Shown: piece by piece, positions 57,519 through 64,000 of the stretch
Numbering within the stretch: the first letter of the stretch is position 1
Layout of the letters: each line of letters starts with the position of its first letter
Assembly: GCF_000721265.1 (NCBI RefSeq)
Contig: NZ_JOFZ01000009.1
Location: forward strand, 62,001 to 126,000
Reading direction: 5' to 3'
DNA from: Streptomyces sp. NRRL F-5126
GTDB taxonomy: Bacteria; Actinomycetota; Actinomycetes; Streptomycetales; Streptomycetaceae
DNA length: 64,000 nucleotides
Made by a program: the position numbers and the translations under genes
Notes under the pieces: generated by a model
What the model was told of the DNA's origin: nothing
What the model saw: only the letters and a program-made list of their open reading frames with translations
Database searches by the model: none

Positions 57519-57542
57519 CCGGGCACGGCGCACTGCCCCTGG

Positions 57543-57590
57543 ACGGCGCGTGGGCCCCCTCCCGAACCCGGGAAGGGGCCCACGCGCCGT
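57543..57590. terminator. Bidirectional terminator between the second and third rhamnosidase-like genes
   Basis: ACGGCGCGTGGGCCCC (57543-57558) pairs perfectly with GGGGCCCACGCGCCGT (57575-57590), a 16-bp stem in the gap between convergent genes. Confidence 0.9.
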
Positions 57591-57602
57591 TGCCGTCGCT
57601 CC

Positions 57603-60278
57603 TCAACGCCGGGTCGTGAACGTGTGCGTGCCCGCGCCGAGTCCGGTGACCGTCACGTACGCGCCGTCGCCGCTGACGCCCTTCGCCCGCGCGCGGCGCC
57701 CGTCCCACACGACCGTCCGGCCGCCCGCTCGCACCCGCGTCCCGGCGCCGTCGACCGGCACCGCCACCGAACCGCGTGTGCCGTGCGGCGCGTGCACGGT
57801 CAGGGTGAGCCCGCCGCCGTCCTCGCGTTCCCAGCGGACGGTGAGCGGCCCGTGCGGCGTGGGCAGTCGGCCCTCGGCCCAATCGAGCGAGGCCGCCGGA
57901 TACGGGCGCACGGCCCACTCGGCGAAGCCCGGCGCGGTGGGGCGGGCGCCGAGCAACTGGTTGGTGAGCGCGGGCAGTACGCCCGTGGACCAGCCGTGCG
58001 CGCAGCTCGTGTAAGCGTCCTCGTACAGGGAGCCGCCAGGACCTGTGCCCTCCCAGTGTGTGATGCCGGGGTCGTGCGACGCCATCCAGCCGTAGGTGCG
58101 GCGGATCTGGTCGATCGCGGAGTCCGCGCGGCCGGTCTCGAAGCGCGCGACCAGCTCGGGGTACGACGTGAAGGCGTAGACGCGCTGGGACGCGCCGCCG
58201 AACAGGGTGTCGTTGTCCATGAACGCGTTGCCGTAGCGGGTTTTCGTCGTGGCGTCGAGGTGGTCGAGCGCCGAGCCCGCGCGGTCGGCGTCCGCGACGC
58301 CCGCCGTGATGGCGATGGAGTTGCCGTCCTGCGCGTGGCGTACGGCGCCCGTCGAGGAGTCCAGGTAGGCGCCGGCGGACTCGTCCCAGAGGTGGGCGTT
58401 GACAGCCTTGGCGACCACCTCGGCGCGGGCGCGCCAGCGGGCGGCGTCGGAGGCATGGCCGAGGAAGCCGGCGAGGGACGCCGCGTCCTTGAGTGCCTGG
58501 ACGTAGTTGGCGTTGTAGTACGTGACGCGCCCGGTGCGGCCGAGGAACGCGTAATCGCCGTACCCGCCCGTTCCGTTGAGCCCCTTGCTCAGCAGGCCCG
58601 CCGGGTCCGTGACGCTCGGGTACCAGGTGTCGAGCACCTTGAGCAGCTGCGGGTAGTAGCGGGTCGCGTAGGCGCGGTCGCCGGTGTACAGCACGTAGTC
58701 CCAGCTGCACGTCACCCACCAGAGCGGATAGTCGAACAGCGGCAGTGTGTAGTTGTTGATGGAGGCGGGCGGTATCCAGCCGTCGGCGCGCTGGTGGTCG
58801 GCGAGGTCCGCGAGGACGTTGCGCGCGGCCTCGGCGGCGTCGGGGTGGGTGAGGTAGAGCGTGCGTGCGGACACCGCGAGGTCCCCGACGTACGGGTCTC
58901 GGTCGCGCTTCGCGCCGTCGTGCAGCACGAGCTTGCCGTCGAGCGTCGGCGAGTAGGCGTTCCTGGGGTCGACGTCGTCGCGCCTGAAGTGGTCGGTGAC
59001 CAACTCGTTGGTGTAGGCGGCCGCGTACCAGTAGCGGTTGAGCTCGTCGTCCGATGACAGGAACCAGCCGCCGTAGCTCTCGGGCGTCCCCACGTACGCG
59101 GTGAAGTCCAGCGACACCGAGTCGACGGCGACCGTGCCCCAGGGCTGCGCCGCGGGCGCGTCGGAGGCGAGCGCGTCGAGGGTGAGGCGCAGGTAGCGGA
59201 AGCCGTGCAGGCCGTCCGCGTACACCTTGTCGGGGGCCGAGGGGTCGTCGCCCGCCTGGTGGCCGCGGTGGTCGTCGCGCCACTCGGCACCGTTCGCGGG
59301 GACGGCGAACTGGTCGGTGCCGTGGCCCGGATCGCCTGCCTGGTCGCCGCGGGTGAAGTCGGAGCGTGTGGTGAGGAACTTCGTCGACTCGGAGAACGCC
59401 AGCCGCACGCCGGGGTTGTTGCCGGACGCGTAGGCGAACCGCACGCGCGGGTAGCCGACGACGACCTTGCCGAAGTCCACGGTGACACCGGGGGGCTCGG
59501 CCACCGGCACGACGTCGGGCCACACCTCGTTGACGCGCGTGAACTCGCCCTGCGGGGTTGCCTGGTCGGCCGTCACGGTGATCCGGACGGCGGTGGTGGT
59601 GACCGTCGCGGTGAAGGGCACGGGCCGCTGCACGGCGGTGTTTCCGGTGACGGTGGCGGCGGACTGCCAGGCGGCGCCGTCCCAGGTGTCGACGGTGAAC
59701 GCGGTGGGCACGCCGTCGGCGTTGGACAGCACGGTGATGCCGGGCAGGGTGTCCGGGGCGGGGAGCGTGATGGTCAGGGTGTCCGGATAGGCGCCCTGGG
59801 TGTCGTCGTTCCAGAACGTGTCGGGGTCGCCGTCGATCGCGTTCTTCGCGTCGTACGTACGGGGGTTGCCGTCGTCGCCGCCGTTGGGCGCGTGCGCGGA
59901 GGACGCCTCGGCGGTCGTGCCGTCGGGCCAGGCGGGCGGGGCGGTGGGCCGGGGTCTGGTGAGGACGGCCGGCTTGCCGCCGGGTTTCAGCAGGGCGTCG
60001 GCGTCGCGCACGTCGCCGGTGGTGGAGTCCGGCAGGATGCGGGTGGGTGCCACGGTGCGCGAGGACGGCCCCTGGACGTAGCGGTGCCAGGCTCCCGTGC
60101 CCTGCCCGGGGCGCGGCGGCCTGCCCGGGTGCCCGGGACGGGCGGCGAAGGCGGTGCCGGAGAGCGGGCCGAGCGCGACCGCGCCCGCGGCGGCGCCCGC
60201 CGCACCGGCCGCCAGCACCGCACGGCGGGCGGGTCCTGATGGTGCGGGCGTGTCGTCGTCGTGCTGCCTTGAGGTCAT
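57603..60278 (-). CDS. Secreted alpha-L-rhamnosidase-like glycosidase with discoidin domain, third paralog
   Basis: 891-residue exported enzyme. The Tat-like signal has ARRAVLAAGAAGAAAG at about residues 18-45. Residues about 130-245 form an F5/8-type C (discoidin/CBM32-like) domain (YDAKNAIDGDPDTFWND), absent from its two neighbours. Next come the N-terminal beta domain (VTVDFGKVVVGYPRVRFAY), the (alpha/alpha)6 barrel with LHDGAKRDRDPYVGDLAVSA and SCAHGWSTGVLPALTNQLL, and a C-terminal beta domain. ATG 60278 follows AGAGG. A perfect LacI-type palindrome lies 24 bases upstream. Carbohydrate binding through the added domain is likely. Confidence 0.88.
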   Translation of the reverse strand: MTSRQHDDDTPAPSGPARRAVLAAGAAGAAAGAVALGPLSGTAFAARPGHPGRPPRPGQGTGAWHRYVQGPSSRTVAPTRILPDSTTGDVRDADALLKPGGKPAVLTRPRPTAPPAWPDGTTAEASSAHAPNGGDDGNPRTYDAKNAIDGDPDTFWNDDTQGAYPDTLTITLPAPDTLPGITVLSNADGVPTAFTVDTWDGAAWQSAATVTGNTAVQRPVPFTATVTTTAVRITVTADQATPQGEFTRVNEVWPDVVPVAEPPGVTVDFGKVVVGYPRVRFAYASGNNPGVRLAFSESTKFLTTRSDFTRGDQAGDPGHGTDQFAVPANGAEWRDDHRGHQAGDDPSAPDKVYADGLHGFRYLRLTLDALASDAPAAQPWGTVAVDSVSLDFTAYVGTPESYGGWFLSSDDELNRYWYAAAYTNELVTDHFRRDDVDPRNAYSPTLDGKLVLHDGAKRDRDPYVGDLAVSARTLYLTHPDAAEAARNVLADLADHQRADGWIPPASINNYTLPLFDYPLWWVTCSWDYVLYTGDRAYATRYYPQLLKVLDTWYPSVTDPAGLLSKGLNGTGGYGDYAFLGRTGRVTYYNANYVQALKDAASLAGFLGHASDAARWRARAEVVAKAVNAHLWDESAGAYLDSSTGAVRHAQDGNSIAITAGVADADRAGSALDHLDATTKTRYGNAFMDNDTLFGGASQRVYAFTSYPELVARFETGRADSAIDQIRRTYGWMASHDPGITHWEGTGPGGSLYEDAYTSCAHGWSTGVLPALTNQLLGARPTAPGFAEWAVRPYPAASLDWAEGRLPTPHGPLTVRWEREDGGGLTLTVHAPHGTRGSVAVPVDGAGTRVRAGGRTVVWDGRRARAKGVSGDGAYVTVTGLGAGTHTFTTRR

Positions 60279-60302
60279 GTTCCGCTGCCTCTCACACGAT
60301 TA

Positions 60303-60316
60303 TTGAAACGTTTCAA
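60303..60316. promoter_or_regulatory. LacI-type operator, copy 2
   Basis: TTGAAACGTTTCAA is a perfect 14-bp palindrome with central CG, typical of LacI-family sites. It lies 24 bases before the third rhamnosidase-like gene and 215 bases before the divergent GH76 gene. Confidence 0.75.
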
Positions 60317-60531
60317 GCATTGAGATCAAGGGCGACGGTATACCGGAGGCCGGAACCTGTACAGGGCCCCGGCAGCCGCGCGCCACCGCCGCCCCGCGCA
60401 ACGGCCCGCCCCGCACGCCCCCTTGACGTGTCCGCGCCGTGGCGCTCCCCTGGGGATGGCCGCGCCCCAGCCGGGTGCGCGGCTTCCCCCCACCTGAACG
60501 GCCGCGCGCCGTGCGGCCGGAGAGGACAGCC

Positions 60532-62079
60532 GTGCACCTCACCCGCGTACGGTCCGCGGTCACCCGCGGCAGACGTCTCACGCTCCTCGCGGCCCTGTGC
60601 CTGCCCCTGTCGCTACTCGCCGTGCCGCGCACCGCGTCCGCCGCCACAGGCGGCGGCGCGGCGGCAGGCACGGCTCCGGCGGCCGCCCGGCACGCCGCTG
60701 CCGCCGCATCGATCTGCGACATCTACTGCGACACCAGGGACCCGGCGGACGCCAGTGGTCCGCGCGACGCCGCGACCGCGACGGTGCACGGGCGCACGAT
60801 CAAGCTGGTGCTCTCCGACAACGATGTCATGGGCTTCGCGACCATCGGCGGCGGCGGACAGGGCGACGAGGTCTGGCTGGACCGCTCCTTCGACGGCGGC
60901 AGGTCCTGGGCCTCGGGCAGCAAGCTCGGCGACACCTTCACCCCGGCCGGCTCCCAGGGCTGGCGGACCCTGATGTACAACGTCGACGACTGGGCGAACG
61001 CGGGCGTCGGCGCCCTGCGCGCCTGCGGCAAGGCGGGTGACCAGCCCGAGATCGCCTGCACGCAGTGGGCCAGGGTGAACCGCAACGCGTGGTCACGCTC
61101 CACCGCCGCCGCCACCGCGCTGATGATGCTCTACGACAACAAGACCGGCCTGTTCGAGTCGAACGGCTGGTGGACCGGGGCCAACGCGCTCACCGCCGTC
61201 ATCGACAACGCGCGCATCAGCGGCATGGGCAGCTACGAGTACGCCATCTCGAAGACGTACGACCTCAACAAGAACGCCCAGGGCGGCAACTTCACCAACA
61301 ACTTCCTCGACGACACGGGTTGGTGGGGCATGGCCTGGGTCGACGCGTACGACCTCACCCACGACTCCCGCTACCTCGACACGGCACGCGCCGACGCCGA
61401 TCACATGAACGCCTACTGGGAGACCGGCACGTGCGGCGGCGGCGTGTGGTGGAGCTCCGACAGCGACAAGCGCTACAAGAACGCCATCACCAACGAGCTC
61501 TACCTCGAACTCAACGCGGCCCTGCACAACCGCATCGCCGGAGACACCACCTACCTCGGCCGGGCACGCGCCGAGTGGTCCTGGTTCCAGGGCAGCGGAA
61601 TGATCAACGGCGACCACCTCGTCAACGACGGCCTGAACAGCTCGACCTGCGCCCCCACCGGCTCCACGTACACCTACAACCAGGGCGTGGTGCTGGGCGG
61701 CCTGAGCGAGCTGTACCGCGCGACCGGCGACAGCGCCCTGCTCGACACGGCGAAGACGCTCGCCAACGCCTCGACCACGTCCGGCGCGCTCAACCCCGGC
61801 GGTGTCCTCAGCGACATCGGCGAGGCGGGCAGCTGCTCCTCGGACGGTGCGAGCTTCAAGGGCCCGTACGTGCGGGGCCTGGCGGCGCTCGACAGCGCGC
61901 TTTCCGGCCACCCGTACAGCGCCTACCTGGACCGCCAGGCGAACGCGGCCTACGCGAACGATCGCGACCTGCTCGACCAGTACGGCCCGCACTGGAACGG
62001 CCCGTTCTCGCTCCCCACCCCGGGCCACGGCTGCCAGCAGTCGGCGCTCTCCGCCCTCAACGCGGCCGAGCAGAACTGA
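60532..62079 (+). CDS. Secreted GH76 endo-alpha-1,6-mannanase-like enzyme
   Basis: 515-residue exported glycoside hydrolase of family 76, which cleaves alpha-1,6-mannan backbones. The signal peptide is at about residues 12-38 (LTLLAALCLPLSLLAVPRTA). After a roughly 120-residue N-terminal region with Asp/Gly-rich strands (EVWLDRSFDGGRSWASGS), the GH76 barrel has the catalytic Asp pair in NFLDDTGWWGMAWVDAYDLT and WWSSDSDKRYKNAITNELYL. The GTG start at 60532 follows GGAGAGGA. Its last 23 bases overlap the convergent glycosyltransferase gene. Mannan or mannosylated cell-wall polymers are the likely substrates. Confidence 0.92.
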   Translation: MHLTRVRSAVTRGRRLTLLAALCLPLSLLAVPRTASAATGGGAAAGTAPAAARHAAAAASICDIYCDTRDPADASGPRDAATATVHGRTIKLVLSDNDVMGFATIGGGGQGDEVWLDRSFDGGRSWASGSKLGDTFTPAGSQGWRTLMYNVDDWANAGVGALRACGKAGDQPEIACTQWARVNRNAWSRSTAAATALMMLYDNKTGLFESNGWWTGANALTAVIDNARISGMGSYEYAISKTYDLNKNAQGGNFTNNFLDDTGWWGMAWVDAYDLTHDSRYLDTARADADHMNAYWETGTCGGGVWWSSDSDKRYKNAITNELYLELNAALHNRIAGDTTYLGRARAEWSWFQGSGMINGDHLVNDGLNSSTCAPTGSTYTYNQGVVLGGLSELYRATGDSALLDTAKTLANASTTSGALNPGGVLSDIGEAGSCSSDGASFKGPYVRGLAALDSALSGHPYSAYLDRQANAAYANDRDLLDQYGPHWNGPFSLPTPGHGCQQSALSALNAAEQN

Positions 62080-63685
62080 GCTGCTGCCGTCCTGTCCGGC
62101 GCCCGGGGCGATAGGAGCGATCGGAGCGATCCGGGCAGTCGCCCCGGTGCGCGTACAGCACCACCTGCGCTCCCTTCACGCGTATGCGGTCGCACCGCAC
62201 GAAGTGGCGCCGCAGCACCTCCCGTTTGACGACCTCCGCCGCGGTGGTGTCCAGCGGCTGGCCCTGCGGGTCGGTGAGCGCGACGATCCTGCGGGCCCCG
62301 AGCACCCGCTCGCGCACCACGGGCGCCGGCTCCTCCTCGCCCTCGAGCGTGTGCGACCTGACGGCGTCGCGCCGCAGCGCGAGGTCGTGAAGGCCCAGGT
62401 AGGGGCCTGGGTAGGACATCCGCCACTCGCGCCGCCTCGACGGCATGAACAGTACGTCGCCGGCTCCGGGCGCGAGCCGCCGCACGGCGAGCGACACGGC
62501 GGTCACGTCGTCCTTGCGGCTGTCCGGCGTCCGCATCTCCAGCGACACCGGGACGAGCGCGAGGACGGCGAGCACGACACCGCACCACGCACCGCGCCTG
62601 CGCCAGGCCCGCCCGCGGGCGTGCGCGAACAGCGCGTCGAGCGCACGTCCCATCAGCAGCCCGAGGCCCAGATACGAGTAGAGGACGTAGCGGTCCAGAT
62701 ACATGGGCTTGTAGGCGCCGGCCGCAAGCAGCAGCGCCGTCGGCACGACCAGCAGCGGCAGCCCGAGGCGTGCGGCCGTCACGGGCCCGGCGCCCCACGG
62801 CGCCCCGGCCCGGCGGCCGGCAGGACCGGGAACCCACGCGCAGGCCGCGCCGAGCGCCACGACAGCCGCGATCTCCAGGCACTGCACGAGCCCCGGCCCG
62901 CCCAGCCACGCGACCTGCGCCGACTGCCCGGTGCTGAACACGGCGAGCGGGGCCACCGAGAGCGCCGCTCCCACCGCCGCGACGGCCCACCCGACGCGCG
63001 CCGCACGCCCCACCCCGCTCACCAGGACGGTGACGCCGTGCGCGGCGAGCGCCAGTACCGCGAACTCGTGCAGCCAGCCCGCCGCCGCGATCGCCGCCCC
63101 GTACCCGGCCCACAGCCGCCACCCGCCCCCGTCGCCGAGCGCTCGCACGAACAGGTACGTGGCCAGCGCCACCAGCGCGCACACCAGCGCGTAGGAACGG
63201 CCCTCCTGCGCGTACATCTGCACCAGCGGCACCAGCGCGAACGTCACCCCGCTCCACAGCCCGGCCCGCCGGCCGGCGAGGCGCCGCCCCGTCAGCGCCA
63301 CCAGCGCGGCGGCCGCGGCGGTCGCCACGACCGACGGGAGCCTCAGCGTGAGCAGCCCGTCGTCCCACACGGCGAACAGCCCGTGCATCAGCAGGTAGTA
63401 CACGCCGTGCACGGCGTCCACATGCCGCACCAGCTGCCCGATCTGGCCCACACCGCGGTGCGCGACCTGGTACGTGACCGACTCGTCGCGCCACATCGAG
63501 TCCTGCCGCCGCAGCCCCCACAGGCCGAGCCCGAGGGCGAGCACCGCGGGCACGAGCGCCGTCCCCCAGGCCCCCGTCCACCATGCCCCCGCGCGCGGCG
63601 CACCGGCCCGCCGCGCGGCCGCGCCCGACGCTTTTGCCCGCGGCGCCGGCCGGCTGCCCGCCGCGGGGAGCGTGCCGTCACTCAC
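62057..63685 (-). CDS. GT-C family glycosyltransferase (mannosyltransferase-like)
   Basis: 542-residue membrane protein with about ten hydrophobic helices. The GT-C signature acidic residues lie in the first loop (RRQDSMWRDESVTYQVAHRG), as in PMT/ArnT-type lipid-linked mannosyltransferases. A basic cytoplasmic N-terminus (PRAKASGAAARRAG) and a C-terminal soluble domain (LGLHDLALRRDAVRSHTL) flank the membrane part. It likely uses a polyprenyl-phosphate sugar donor. The GTG start at 63685 overlaps the stop of the upstream LuxR gene by 8 bases, indicating coupling. The neighbouring GH76 enzyme degrades mannan, so the two may act on the same polymer type; that is inference. Confidence 0.88.
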   Translation of the reverse strand: MSDGTLPAAGSRPAPRAKASGAAARRAGAPRAGAWWTGAWGTALVPAVLALGLGLWGLRRQDSMWRDESVTYQVAHRGVGQIGQLVRHVDAVHGVYYLLMHGLFAVWDDGLLTLRLPSVVATAAAAALVALTGRRLAGRRAGLWSGVTFALVPLVQMYAQEGRSYALVCALVALATYLFVRALGDGGGWRLWAGYGAAIAAAGWLHEFAVLALAAHGVTVLVSGVGRAARVGWAVAAVGAALSVAPLAVFSTGQSAQVAWLGGPGLVQCLEIAAVVALGAACAWVPGPAGRRAGAPWGAGPVTAARLGLPLLVVPTALLLAAGAYKPMYLDRYVLYSYLGLGLLMGRALDALFAHARGRAWRRRGAWCGVVLAVLALVPVSLEMRTPDSRKDDVTAVSLAVRRLAPGAGDVLFMPSRRREWRMSYPGPYLGLHDLALRRDAVRSHTLEGEEEPAPVVRERVLGARRIVALTDPQGQPLDTTAAEVVKREVLRRHFVRCDRIRVKGAQVVLYAHRGDCPDRSDRSYRPGRRTGRQQLSSARPR

Positions 63686-64000
63686 GTTGGTGGTCCAGGT
63701 ACCGCAGGACCGCGAGTACCCGGCGGTGGCCGGGCTCCGACGCGGGCAGACCGAGTTTGGTGAAGATGTTCGCGATGTGCTTCTCCACGGCGCGCTCCGA
63801 CACCGTGAACGTCCCCGCGATCGACATGTTGGACCGTCCTTCCGCCATCAGTCCCAGCACCTCGCGCTCCCGGGGAGTGAGTGCGTCCAGCTCCGACCTC
63901 CTTCGGCTCGCGCCGAACAGCTGCGCCACCACCTCCGCGTCCAGGGCCGTTCCCCCGGCCGCGACGCGCTCCAGCGCGCCCACGAACTCCCCGATGTCCA
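63678..64000 (-). CDS. NarL/FixJ-family response regulator, C-terminal part
   Basis: The visible 107 residues are the C-terminus of a two-component response regulator. The end of the receiver domain (EFVGALERVAAGGTALDAEV) is followed by a LuxR HTH (LTPREREVLGLMAEGRSNMS, VSERAVEKHIANIFTKLGL). The receiver phosphorylation site lies beyond the right edge, so the gene is partial. The histidine kinase is presumably further upstream. It is translationally coupled to the glycosyltransferase gene. Confidence 0.9.
   Translation of the reverse strand, partial: DIGEFVGALERVAAGGTALDAEVVAQLFGASRRRSELDALTPREREVLGLMAEGRSNMSIAGTFTVSERAVEKHIANIFTKLGLPASEPGHRRVLAVLRYLDHQRE

Noticed and set aside
1..64000. CRISPR array, IS element, prophage or integrated plasmid
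   Set aside because: No spaced repeats of CRISPR type, transposase, integrase or phage structural genes were seen; the short tandem repeats are local.

Overview
The window reads as chromosomal DNA of a high-GC actinomycete, almost certainly Streptomyces or a close relative. The signs are very high GC with strong third-position bias, frequent GTG and TTG starts, dense short intergenic spaces, and family content typical of that genus: an XRE/DUF5753 regulator with ATPase and DUF397 partners, a SigB/SigF-type sigma factor, an ANTAR protein, a baeRF/Rv2629-like protein, DUF4232 lipoproteins, and many secreted Tat or Sec enzymes. Several genes carry TANNNT six bases before the start codon, the layout expected of leaderless transcripts. 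I saw no rRNA, tRNA, CRISPR array, IS element or prophage.

Layout. 1-8.6 kb: housekeeping and membrane genes: dacB (cut by the left edge), ppa, a ThrE-type exporter, a DedA protein with a Q-rich tail, a YbjQ protein, glutamate decarboxylase, and convergent to it an aldehyde dehydrogenase lacking the usual catalytic Glu. 8.6-13 kb: a whiJ-like regulatory cluster (XRE-DUF5753, HATPase, DUF397) with a shared 16-bp element, two lipoproteins, a second HATPase, and a hairpin made of two facing DnaA boxes. 13-26 kb: a quinone-oxidoreductase-like MDR, a family A DNA polymerase, an AKR-SDR pair, a sigma factor, a baeRF protein, a 125-bp direct repeat, ANTAR, pentapeptide, MFS, GNAT and APH genes. 26-40 kb: oxidoreductases and many small regulator/target pairs (TetR-MDR, TetR-SDR, XRE-hydrolase, FMO-MerR-GNAT), with operators visible in several spacers and gene remnants at 35.7-36.1 kb. 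40-46 kb: gap, a coiled-coil/Mrr nuclease/TerD fusion, a VOC protein, tandem repeats, and a third MDR with its TetR.

46-64 kb is mainly extracellular: a PLC-family phosphoesterase, an FG-GAP/VCBS protein, a D-Ala-D-Ala carboxypeptidase, a SnoaL/LysR pair, then a carbohydrate block with three rhamnosidase-like six-hairpin enzymes, a GH76 endo-mannanase-like enzyme, a GT-C mannosyltransferase-like protein and the end of a NarL/FixJ response regulator. The outer promoters of the rhamnosidase block share a LacI-type palindrome (TTGAAACG-TTTCAA type), suggesting one regulon.

The most interesting items are the TerD-Mrr fusion, the DnaA-box hairpin, the shared element of the whiJ-like cluster, the three-copy AGACC-N3-GGTCT operator, the aldehyde dehydrogenase with Glu replaced by Gln, and the duplicated MerR 3' end flanking an acetyltransferase gene.
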